64,000 nucleotides of DNA from Planctomycetota bacterium (GTDB lineage: Bacteria; Planctomycetota; SZUA-567; H5-PLA8): NCBI GenBank assembly GCA_015075375.1, contig JABTUM010000002.1, positions 80,306 through 144,305 of the forward strand, in the 5' to 3' direction. A model generated the notes under the pieces. It did not search any database, was not told where the DNA came from, and was given only the letters and a program-made list of their open reading frames with translations. Made by a program: the position numbers and the translations under genes. Positions 34,011 through 41,295 of this stretch are shown here, in pieces (positions within the stretch are counted from its first letter, which is position 1; every line of letters begins with the position of its first letter).

Positions 34011-34041
34011 TTGACAAGGTGTTAGAAAAAAGAGATTCTAA
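34011..34041 (+). promoter_or_regulatory. Possible promoter of the secreted protein gene
   Basis: TTGACA (34011-34016) followed by an A-rich stretch and TTCTAA (34036-34041) with a 19-nt spacer, the same long spacing as the ncRNA promoter. It lies 68 nt before ATG 34110. Confidence 0.5.
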
Positions 34042-34109
34042 TGCCTGCTCCAAAAGGTAAGTCGATTTTGACGAGCCCAACCGAACTTCGGTATGAGGGG
34101 AGTCGATCC

Positions 34110-34766
34110 ATGCGTAAGTTGGCTCTGTGTCTGGCGATGACGGTCGCGATGGTTTCTGCATCGGTATTCGCCGAAAGTTCCAGCTCCAGTTCGAGCATGC
34201 CCGGCGTGGGCGGTACGTCGGCGGGTGGCTTGGCCAAGGATGCAGGCGTGCGGGGTTCTTCCTTTAAGGAAGAAGGCACCAACCCCGGCGCGATGGTCGG
34301 CGATTACTTCATCAATCGCTGGTGGGACTTGATGGACATCGTCGATTTCTCCTTGGGTGCCGGCCCGGGCTTCCTGATCCACGTCCGCGCGACCAAGCTT
34401 GCGCAGGCGATCGGCGGCTGGTCGGATTCGTGGCGCGTGGGGTTCCGCGGCCGCAGCGCGGGTATTTGGCGCGAAAAGCGCACGGAGATCGGCTTCAGCT
34501 TGCTGTACTACCAAAAGGTCGAGCGCGAGCGGATCAGCGGTTGGGTGGAGTCCATTCGTTCCGATGACATGGACCTCGATACCGCCGAAGTGTACGGCGG
34601 CGATAAGGACCGCAGCTTTACCGGCATCGGCTTTACAGTTCACGCGGGCATTTTGGTCGATGTGAACATCCGGCCCATGCAAGCGGCGGACTTCGTGATG
34701 GGGCTCTTTACCATCGACGTCCTGGACGACGACACCGGGAAGCTGGTTCGCAATAAAGACCTCTGA
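34110..34766 (+). CDS. Secreted or outer-membrane small protein, unknown function
   Basis: A 218-residue protein with a clear signal peptide (MRKLALCLAMTVAMVSASVFA) and a Ser-rich stretch after cleavage. The mature part has alternating hydrophobic strands: FSLGAGPGFLIHVRATK, DSWRVGFRGRSAGIWREK, RTEIGFSLLYYQKVERER, SFTGIGFTVHAGILVDVNIR. This could be an outer-membrane beta-barrel or a DUF-type exopolysaccharide-related protein. The start at 34110 has AGGGGAG upstream; the longer frame from 34041 is unlikely. A strong terminator follows, so it is a monocistronic unit. Confidence 0.78.
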   Translation: MRKLALCLAMTVAMVSASVFAESSSSSSSMPGVGGTSAGGLAKDAGVRGSSFKEEGTNPGAMVGDYFINRWWDLMDIVDFSLGAGPGFLIHVRATKLAQAIGGWSDSWRVGFRGRSAGIWREKRTEIGFSLLYYQKVERERISGWVESIRSDDMDLDTAEVYGGDKDRSFTGIGFTVHAGILVDVNIRPMQAADFVMGLFTIDVLDDDTGKLVRNKDL

Positions 34767-34793
34767 TCCCTTTTCAATCTTGCACGCCATTCG

Positions 34794-34825
34794 AAACGGA
34801 CGGCTTCGGCCGTCCGTTTTCTTTT
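34794..34825 (+). terminator. Intrinsic terminator with UUCG tetraloop
   Basis: AAACGGACGGC, TTCG, GCCGTCCGTTT: a perfect 11-bp stem with an ultra-stable UUCG loop, followed by TCTTTT. It begins 27 nt after the stop at 34766. Confidence 0.92.
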
Positions 34826-34846
34826 ACGCCGGTATTACACGTCGGC

Positions 34847-34876
34847 TTGCCGACACTTCAAAAAGCAGGATAGAAT
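34847..34876 (+). promoter_or_regulatory. Promoter of the ABC exporter operon
   Basis: TTGCCG (34847-34852), 18-nt spacer, TAGAAT (34871-34876), 27 nt before the GTG start at 34904. The -35 overlaps a perfect palindrome GTCGGC-TT-GCCGAC (34841-34854) that could bind a regulator. Confidence 0.5.
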
Positions 34877-34903
34877 AGGCCCCGAGTCAGCCGAGGGTGC
34901 GTC

Positions 34904-35938
34904 GTGGCCATATCAACGGGGACGGCGGTCATTAACGAGCCGGCTTTGCGCATCGAAGGCTTGAGGATGGTTTACAATCCTGGGCTCTTCCAGCGCAGTA
35001 AGTTGGCGGTAGACGGGTTGGATCTGGAAGTGCCGAAAGGCAGCATTTACGGATTCCTGGGCCAGAACGGCGCAGGCAAGACCACCAGCATCAAGATCCT
35101 CGTCGGCCTCCAGGCTCCCACCGCGGGACGGGCGTGGATTTTCGGTTCCGACATCCGCGACAGCGCCTGCCGCAAGCGTGTGGGGTTCATGCCCGAGAAC
35201 CCTTACTTTTACGAATACCTGACGGCCTGGGAGACGCTGGAATTTTACGGGCGGCTTTCGGGGATGAGCGGTCCGCAGCGCCGGCGGCGCGGCGATTACC
35301 TGCTCGAACGCTTCGGGCTGGGCGAGACGCGCAACGTTCCGATGCGCGATTTCAGCAAGGGCATGCGGCAGCGCCTGGGGCTGGCTCAGGCGATCATGCA
35401 CGAGCCGCCGCTGGTGATCCTCGACGAGCCCATGTCCGGGCTTGATCCGCTGGGCCGCCGCGACATCCGCAACGAGATTCTGGCGCTGCGCGACGCGGGC
35501 TGCACGGTCTTCTTCAGTTCGCACGTCCTTCCGGACGTGGCCGATATTTGCGACCGGGTCTGCATCATTCATCAGGGACGCAAGGTGGCCGAAGGGCGGC
35601 TGAACAAGCTCCTGGGGCAACGCGTGCTGGAGGTGGAGCTTTCGGCGTCGGGCGTACCGCCCGAAGGCCTGCCCGAGGCCGCGAAACTGGCCCGCCGCGC
35701 TTGGCACGACGGCGAGTTGTACCGCATGCTCTTGGATGACGACGAGAAGGCGCGCAAGGCCAAGCAACTCATCGAAGCATCCGGCGGCGAACTACGCAGC
35801 TTGGTGCCGCATTACGAATCGCTGGAAGAGTACTTCGTCCGTGTGACGCGCGACGGCGAGATCGCCAACTTGGGCGGCCGCACGGAGCCCATCGGCGAAT
35901 CCACGCCGCAGCCGGGCGGGAAGGAGGCCAAGGCGTGA
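34904..35938 (+). CDS. ABC-2 exporter ATP-binding protein
   Basis: A 344-residue ABC ATPase. [19 protein letters not shown] is Walker A (about residue 52). The Q-loop region is [20 protein letters not shown], the signature is [17 protein letters not shown], and Walker B is [18 protein letters not shown]. The switch His is in [16 protein letters not shown]-terminal about 100-residue extension is typical of exporters coupled to ABC-2 permeases. It starts with GTG (GAGGG upstream). The permease start overlaps its stop (GTGA). It is related to the edge gene at 1-370, which has the same PEN/PDAPxFYxYL region. Confidence 0.93.
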   Translation: MAISTGTAVINEPALRIEGLRMVYNPGLFQRSKLAVDGLDLEVPKGSIYGFLGQNGAGKTTSIKILVGLQAPTAGRAWIFGSDIRDSACRKRVGFMPENPYFYEYLTAWETLEFYGRLSGMSGPQRRRRGDYLLERFGLGETRNVPMRDFSKGMRQRLGLAQAIMHEPPLVILDEPMSGLDPLGRRDIRNEILALRDAGCTVFFSSHVLPDVADICDRVCIIHQGRKVAEGRLNKLLGQRVLEVELSASGVPPEGLPEAAKLARRAWHDGELYRMLLDDDEKARKAKQLIEASGGELRSLVPHYESLEEYFVRVTRDGEIANLGGRTEPIGESTPQPGGKEAKA

Positions 35939-36720
35939 ACGTCTGGGCCATTGCCGTCAACACCTTCCGCGAAGCGGTGCGGGACAAGATCCTGTACCTC
36001 CTGGTGGTCTTCGGGATACTCCTGATCGTCGTCTCGCGCGCCATCGGCTGGATCAGCTACGGCGGCGAGCACAAGATCATGACCGACCTGGGGCTCTTCG
36101 CGATCTGGCTCTTCGTGGCCCTGATCTCGATCTTCATCGGCACGCAGATGATCTACAAAGAGATCGATAAGCGAACGCTCTATACCATTCTCTCGAAACC
36201 CATCGACCGTTGGGAGTTTGTGCTTGGAAAGTACCTGGGCCTGCTGCTGACGACGGCGATGATCCTGGTGCTGCTGTCCTCGGTATTCCTGGCTTACCTT
36301 TACCTGATGGGCGCGCCGCTCACCGGCGCAATCTTTCAAGCGCTCTTGCTGACGCTGCTGGAAATGGTGGTCGTTACGGCGCTGGCGATCTTTTTCAGTT
36401 CGGCCAGCACGCCGGTGCTTTCGGCGGTCTTCACGTTCATGCTTTTCGGGATGGGCCAGTTGACCAAGTGGATCGTGGATTTGGGGGCGCAGGTTCAGGG
36501 GCAGGCGCCTTGGGCCAAGCTGTTCCTGAAGCTCTTCTATTACTTGATGCCGAACCTGCATAATTTCAACGTGCGGCAGGAGGCTGTGCAGGCCGCGGGG
36601 CGCGGTGAAGGCTGGGCCGTGAGCGCGGACCAGACCTTCAGCATCGCGGTGTACGCGTTCTCCTACGCGGCCGCGGTATTGCTGGCGGCGGTGCTGATTT
36701 TCCGGCGCCGCAATTTCTGA
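35935..36720 (+). CDS. ABC-2 type permease
   Basis: A 261-residue protein with about six membrane helices: DKILYLLVVFGILLIVVSRA, LGLFAIWLFVALISIFIGTQ, GLLLTTAMILVLLSSVFLAY, LTLLEMVVVTALAIFFSSAS, VYAFSYAAAVLLAAVLIF. IDKRTLYTILSKPIDRWEFV after helix 2 is the conserved ABC-2 cytoplasmic segment that couples to the ATPase. It starts with GTG overlapping the ATPase stop. The substrate is unknown. Confidence 0.9.
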   Translation: MNVWAIAVNTFREAVRDKILYLLVVFGILLIVVSRAIGWISYGGEHKIMTDLGLFAIWLFVALISIFIGTQMIYKEIDKRTLYTILSKPIDRWEFVLGKYLGLLLTTAMILVLLSSVFLAYLYLMGAPLTGAIFQALLLTLLEMVVVTALAIFFSSASTPVLSAVFTFMLFGMGQLTKWIVDLGAQVQGQAPWAKLFLKLFYYLMPNLHNFNVRQEAVQAAGRGEGWAVSADQTFSIAVYAFSYAAAVLLAAVLIFRRRNF

Positions 36721-36742
36721 TCGGCAGGACCGAGGTTTTCGC

Positions 36743-38260
36743 ATGGAAGCTCCGGCCGAACAGGCGGCGGACCTGAAACAGGTCTACGACGCCTATCAGA
36801 TGCAGGAGATCCGGGAGCGCGCGGCGCAGGTCGAGCGCATGGCATTCGCCCAGGAACTGGGCGATTGGGGCTACGTGCTTTACTTCGCGCTCTTCGCCCT
36901 GGGCGCGGCGCTGTTGGTGGGCTGGGCCTTCTGGCCCCGGCATCGCGTCCTGACGCTGCGGGGCTGGGCCGATTCCAGCGCCCTTCCCGCCGGGGTTCCG
37001 GCATTCGAACGTGCTCACGCCGGGTGCGCCGCCGCCATGCTGTTGCTGGTGCTCTGCGCGATCAGTCATCAGCGCGGCATCGACTCCGAGCGCGGCTTTA
37101 TCGAAGACCGCTGGGTACGCATGGATCGCGACCTGCGCGAAGCCGAGCGCCGCGGCCCGCAAGCGGTGGAAGAAGTGGTTAAGTCGCACTACCTGTATTT
37201 GCCCGAGGGAGACGCGCTGCATTACCTTTTCCTGGGCAACGACAGCCTCGCCGCGGATGCGGTCTGGCTCACCAGCTTGCAGTACGTGTCCAGCCCGTTC
37301 CGCCGCGGGCAGAAATTCGAGATGATGTACCGCTTCTACGAGACGGTTCTGGATCTCGATCCGCGCTGGGTGACGATTCACGCGCGCGCGGGAAAGCTGC
37401 TCAGTGCGATCGATCCCGACCGCTACCGCGCCGAGCGCTTCTTCATGCGGTCGATCGCCGCCAATCCAGAAGACTGGGTGCTGCCCATGGAGGCCGGCCG
37501 GCTTTTCGTGGTTCCGCCCGAACGGCCCAGCCTGCTGCGCGATTATTCGACACGCAGCGCCAACTACTTCGAGACGGCCTTGCGGCGCGAGTCCCTTCCG
37601 GCAGAGATGCGCGTATCGCTCAAGGACATGGTCGCTCGCTTGCGTTCGGAAGGCGAGGACTACGACATCGCCGCGCAGTACTTATGGGAGGTCGCGAGCA
37701 ACCGCGAAAATCCCAAGCCGTTGCGCGACAGCGCTTCGCGAGCCTGGTTGCAGGCCGAATCGTTGTTGCGCGTGCAGCGCGTGCGCGAGCGCCTGGAAGC
37801 CTTCCGCAAGTCGGTGGGGCAGGCGCCTCCCAAACTGGGCGCGCTCTTCGACCGCCCGGAGTACGACTTGGCCGACGCGTACGGCTATCCCATCGCGCTC
37901 GATCCGAAATCCGGCGAACCGTATTCTGACGGATACCGCTGCCAGCGCGCGTTACAGGCGAGCACCGTGATTCAGACGTTGATCGCGATTTACCGGCGCG
38001 AGCGGGGGCACTTCCCTCCCGATTTAAACGATCTGACCCTTTGGGTGCGCGCATACTTCAAGCCGCCCAATCACGCTACGTTTCCGATGCTGGAAGCGCT
38101 GGGCGAAGAGTTGGACTGCGCGACCAACCCGATGGGCGGAACCTGGGATTACAAACCGGACACGGGCACGATCGAGCTTCCGCCGCGCGCCAGCGCCAAC
38201 CGGCTCTTTGCCAACGTGGATATGGCTCTCGACGGACAGCCGCCGTCGTTCTTCAGGTAG
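36743..38260 (+). CDS. Membrane protein with TPR-like and pseudopilin-G-like regions, ABC operon partner
   Basis: A 505-residue protein with an N-terminal coiled coil (KQVYDAYQMQEIRERAAQVE), a first TM helix at about residues 45-63 (VLYFALFALGAALLVGW) and a second near residue 98 (AAMLLLVLCAISHQ). The bulk is outside. Residues 165-270 look TPR-like (RFYETVLDLDPRWVTIHARA). The C-terminal part (QTLIAIYRRERGHFPPDLND, CATNPMGGTWDYKPDTGTIE) looks like the post-helix part of type II secretion pseudopilin G proteins. It lies 22 nt after the permease with GAGG before ATG, and is probably the third operon member. Its function is unknown. The 3' end overlaps the convergent isomerase gene by 8 nt. Confidence 0.75.
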   Translation: MEAPAEQAADLKQVYDAYQMQEIRERAAQVERMAFAQELGDWGYVLYFALFALGAALLVGWAFWPRHRVLTLRGWADSSALPAGVPAFERAHAGCAAAMLLLVLCAISHQRGIDSERGFIEDRWVRMDRDLREAERRGPQAVEEVVKSHYLYLPEGDALHYLFLGNDSLAADAVWLTSLQYVSSPFRRGQKFEMMYRFYETVLDLDPRWVTIHARAGKLLSAIDPDRYRAERFFMRSIAANPEDWVLPMEAGRLFVVPPERPSLLRDYSTRSANYFETALRRESLPAEMRVSLKDMVARLRSEGEDYDIAAQYLWEVASNRENPKPLRDSASRAWLQAESLLRVQRVRERLEAFRKSVGQAPPKLGALFDRPEYDLADAYGYPIALDPKSGEPYSDGYRCQRALQASTVIQTLIAIYRRERGHFPPDLNDLTLWVRAYFKPPNHATFPMLEALGEELDCATNPMGGTWDYKPDTGTIELPPRASANRLFANVDMALDGQPPSFFR

Positions 38261-39050
38261 GCGTTCCGTAGCCGTGTGCGTGCAGGACGCGGATCGCCTC
38301 TTCCAGGTGAGCATTGGTGCGCGGCTCGGCCGCCTCGCGCGGACCCATTTCGACGGCCACGCGCCCCTTGAATCCAGCTGCGGCCATGACTTCGCGCACT
38401 TCGACGAGCGGCTGGGCTTCGAGCGGACGCTTGGCCTTTTTGTGGTCCTTCACGTGGTATTGCTTCGTGCGCGGCGCAACCATGCGCGCGGCGGCAACCG
38501 GTTCCTCGCCGCTGTGCAGGACATTGACGATATCGAAGTAGACGCCCACGCGCGGATGGTCGGTGCGCTCGATCAGACGAAACGTCTGTGCGGCGGTGTT
38601 GCGGTACTTGCTCCCCGGAATGTGTTCCACGGCGAGTTGGGTGCCGGTCTTCTGCGCGCGTTCGCCGCCGGCGCGCAGGAATTCGATGTAGCGATCGTCG
38701 TAGCCGCGCTCGTTCGCTCCGGCCCACATCGGCAGCAACAGGACGTCGCCGCCGGCGGCCGCGAGCGTTTCCAGCGCGCGGTTCAGAATGTCCAGCTCGC
38801 GCGGGAGCGCTTCAGGATCGGCCAGGCGCAGCCCCAGGTCGGGGAAGCCGCCGTAAATCGCCGAGCGTACCGGGCAGCCGGTCTTTTCGCCCAGTGCGCG
38901 CAACTCCGCGCCGAACCCCGCGCCCAGCACCGGCCACTCTTCCTTGTTCCACGCCGGCTCGATGAAGTCATAGCCCAGCGCTCGAAGCGCTTCCATCTTC
39001 GCTTCGAGCGAAGCACCCACCACGCCGCCGGCACAGGCGCCGAGTTCCAT
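38253..39050 (-). CDS. Sugar-phosphate isomerase/epimerase-like TIM-barrel protein
   Basis: A 265-residue xylose-isomerase-like (AP endonuclease 2 family) TIM barrel. Metal-ligand positions appear in ELGACAGGVVGAS, LGYDFIEPAWNKEEWPVL, DVLLLPMWAGANERGYDD, AVEHIPGSKYRNTAAQTFR (Glu and His), PRVGVYFDIVNVLHSGEEPV (Asp and His) and YHVKDHKKAKRPLEAQ (His). Members isomerise or epimerise sugars such as hydroxypyruvate, inosose or tagatose. AGGAG lies 8 nt before the ATG. It is the last gene of lacI-type/Idh-MocA/isomerase. Confidence 0.88.
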   Translation of the reverse strand: MELGACAGGVVGASLEAKMEALRALGYDFIEPAWNKEEWPVLGAGFGAELRALGEKTGCPVRSAIYGGFPDLGLRLADPEALPRELDILNRALETLAAAGGDVLLLPMWAGANERGYDDRYIEFLRAGGERAQKTGTQLAVEHIPGSKYRNTAAQTFRLIERTDHPRVGVYFDIVNVLHSGEEPVAAARMVAPRTKQYHVKDHKKAKRPLEAQPLVEVREVMAAAGFKGRVAVEMGPREAAEPRTNAHLEEAIRVLHAHGYGTPT

Positions 39051-39094
39051 GATCCGTCTCCTATGGCGCCGAACCGCCGCCGTATCCGGACTGT

Positions 39095-40105
39095 TTACTG
39101 TCCTTCGCGGTAAATCTCTTCGCCCACCAGTTCGGCGACGTGAATCACGCGCCCTTCTTCGGCGGCGCGGTTAGCGGCCAGCGTGACGGCAGCGGTGATC
39201 AGCGCATCGCGGAAATCACTGCGCAGCAGCTTCGGCTGGTTGCTCGCCACGGCGCGCACGAACGCCGCGTCGATGCTGGGCTGTTCGGCCGGCGCCGGAG
39301 GCACTTCGTAGACGCCCTCGGGGCTCACCGTCAGCGTGTCGCCGTCCAGGACGGCTTTCGCGTCCTTGAGCATGAAGTACATGCCGCCTTGTCCGGCTTT
39401 GCCGGCCGCGCATCCCGTGCTGACCGTCGCCGCCGCGCCGCTCTTGAAGCGCAGCAGCACCGCCTGGCTGTCGGGGACGGTGGTGCTGGCGTCGTCGCGG
39501 TGGAGCCGCTTGAAGCTGTAGCTGGCCGCGACGGCCTCGACCTCGCCCATCGCCCAGCGCAGCAGATCGACCTGGTGCGTGGTCATTTCGACGAGTTGGC
39601 CGCCGGACTTGTCGTAGACGCGCCACCACGGCGTACCGGGGAGGCCGCCCCAACGGAAAATATGCGCGGCGCCCACTTCCTTGCCCGTGAGGAAGGCTTT
39701 CAGGCGCATCGGTCCCGGAAGGTAGCGCAGCGTGTAGCCCACCTGAGTCAGGATGCCCGCCTTCTTGATGTGCTGCCACGCCTTCTTGGCCTGATCGAGG
39801 TACAGGTTGACCGGCTTTTCGACGAAGAGATGGATGCCTTTGTCGGCGGCCAGGATCTCCACGTCGCCGTGCGCGAAGGGCGGGACGCAGACGTAGAGGG
39901 CGTCGAGTTTCGCTTCGCCGATCATTTTCTTCGCGTCGGTGTAGACGGCCGCGCCGAAGGGAGCCGCGGCCTGTTTCACGCGCGCTTCGTCGATGTCGCA
40001 GAGCGCCGCGATCTCGGCTTCGGGAATTTCCGCCAGGCGCCGCAGGTGCGCTCCGGCGATCCCGCCCGTGCCCACGAACCCGATCCGAACCGTTTTTCCG
40101 GCCAT
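39095..40105 (-). CDS. Gfo/Idh/MocA-family oxidoreductase
   Basis: A 336-residue NAD(P)-dependent sugar or inositol dehydrogenase-like protein. The Rossmann motif is VRIGFVGTGGIAGAHLRRLA at the N-terminus. The family catalytic EKP is in HLFVEKPVNLYLDQAKKA, and the substrate region GQLVEMTTHQVDLLRWAMGE contains the conserved His. ATG 40105 has AAGGGGG 7 nt upstream; ATG 40111 is too close to it. The longer open frame to 41224 runs antiparallel to no gene but through the regulator gene in another frame and is rejected. It follows the LacI gene by 23 nt. Confidence 0.9.
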   Translation of the reverse strand: MAGKTVRIGFVGTGGIAGAHLRRLAEIPEAEIAALCDIDEARVKQAAAPFGAAVYTDAKKMIGEAKLDALYVCVPPFAHGDVEILAADKGIHLFVEKPVNLYLDQAKKAWQHIKKAGILTQVGYTLRYLPGPMRLKAFLTGKEVGAAHIFRWGGLPGTPWWRVYDKSGGQLVEMTTHQVDLLRWAMGEVEAVAASYSFKRLHRDDASTTVPDSQAVLLRFKSGAAATVSTGCAAGKAGQGGMYFMLKDAKAVLDGDTLTVSPEGVYEVPPAPAEQPSIDAAFVRAVASNQPKLLRSDFRDALITAAVTLAANRAAEEGRVIHVAELVGEEIYREGQ

Positions 40106-40121
40106 GCTCATCCCCCTTTTC

Positions 40122-40138
40122 GAAAGCGTTACGCTTTC
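40122..40138. promoter_or_regulatory. LacI-type palindrome across the regulator stop codon (candidate operator)
   Basis: GAAAGCG-TTA-CGCTTTC, a perfect 7-bp inverted repeat. The central TTA is the stop codon of the LacI gene read on the minus strand. The half-site GAAAGCG resembles LacI/CcpA-type half-sites. It is 17 nt before the Idh/MocA start. Confidence 0.55.
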
Positions 40139-41217
40139 AGTTTCGCCACCGACTGCCGCGCGACCAGCGTGGGTTGCAGCACCGTTTCCATGCGCATCGG
40201 CGCGGCGATGCGGCTGCGATTCACCAGGGCTTCCACCGCGAGGTAGCCCAACTCGAACGCGGGGATGCTTACCGCCGTCACCGCCGAGCCCCTGCGCGTG
40301 CCGAGCACGAAGTCGCTGAAAGCCAGGAGCGAGAAATCCTGCGGGATATGCAGTCCCATTTCGGCGGCCACGTCCAGCGCGGCCGCCGCGAATTCCTCTT
40401 CGGTCGCGTACAGCACGGTGGGGCGCGGATTCAGCGCGAGCAGCTTGCGCGCCATCTCGAGCCCGCCAGCTCGGGAAAGTTCGGCGCGCGCGATGCATTC
40501 CGGCGCGAGCTTGACGCCCGCGGCCTTGAGCGTCTCGCGCAGGCCCGTCACGCGCTCTTCGAAAAACTGGTAGCGTTCGGGCCCGGCCATCACGCCGATG
40601 CGCGTATGGCCCTGATCGATCAGATACTTCGCGGCCAAGTGCGCACCGCCTCGCTCGTCGGTGCGCACGATCAACTCCGCGCCGTCGAGCTTGCGATTGA
40701 GCGCGATCCACGGCAACGGAAGCTTGGCGCGCACGAGCATGGCGTCTTCTTCGTGGTTCGAAAAGAGGAAGAGCAGGCCCTTGGCGCCGCCGCGCTTGAG
40801 GCGGCCGAGGTGTTCGGTTTCGAGGGAATCGGCGAGCCGTCCGTTGGGGTAGGGCGTGAGCTGCAGTGAAAGCCCGTACTCCTGAACCTTGCTCATCACG
40901 CCGCTGAAGACGTACGCGAAATAGCCGATGGAGCGGTCGTGCAGCGCGGCGGCATGGGTGTCGGGAACGAAAAGGAGCATCGATCCGGCGCCGCCGGCGG
41001 GCAATGCAGCCGCGGACGCGCCGGTCCAAGCGGTCGCCTTGGCGCTTTTGGAGCGCTTTCCGCGGCGTGCCTTTTCGGGCCGGTAATTCAGCGAAGCCGC
41101 GGCCATGCGGACTTTGCGCCGCAGGTCGTCGGAAACATCCGCCGAGCCCGAGAGGACCCGCGAGACGGTGGCGGTCGAAACGCCCGCCGCGCGCGCGACG
41201 TCGCGCACCCCTGCCAT
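40129..41217 (-). CDS. LacI-family transcriptional regulator
   Basis: A 362-residue regulator. Residues 2-50 are the LacI helix-turn-helix and hinge (VRDVARAAGVSTATVSRVLS, VRMAAASLNYRPEKARRGK). A basic linker with KRSKSAKATAW is longer than usual. The periplasmic-binding-like sugar sensor follows (YFAYVFSGVMSKVQEYG, ERTDERGG-like NRKLDGAELIVRTDERGGAH, FSLLAFSDFVLGTRRGSAVT). It heads an operon with an Idh/MocA dehydrogenase and a sugar isomerase and probably represses it in response to a sugar. A palindrome overlaps its own stop codon. Confidence 0.93.
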   Translation of the reverse strand: MAGVRDVARAAGVSTATVSRVLSGSADVSDDLRRKVRMAAASLNYRPEKARRGKRSKSAKATAWTGASAAALPAGGAGSMLLFVPDTHAAALHDRSIGYFAYVFSGVMSKVQEYGLSLQLTPYPNGRLADSLETEHLGRLKRGGAKGLLFLFSNHEEDAMLVRAKLPLPWIALNRKLDGAELIVRTDERGGAHLAAKYLIDQGHTRIGVMAGPERYQFFEERVTGLRETLKAAGVKLAPECIARAELSRAGGLEMARKLLALNPRPTVLYATEEEFAAAALDVAAEMGLHIPQDFSLLAFSDFVLGTRRGSAVTAVSIPAFELGYLAVEALVNRSRIAAPMRMETVLQPTLVARQSVAKLKA

Positions 41218-41295
41218 GCCGCATCTCCGTAGACTGAAACTCTAAGTGCGCTAATTGTTACGGCCCGCGCGGGTTTGGCAAGTGAGGGCGGGAGC

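Noticed and set aside
39095..41224. A 709-residue open frame covering both the Idh/MocA gene and the LacI gene
   Set aside because: Only the last 336 residues match a family. The rest is an out-of-frame reading of the LacI gene, whose own frame has a clear helix-turn-helix and ribosome-binding site.
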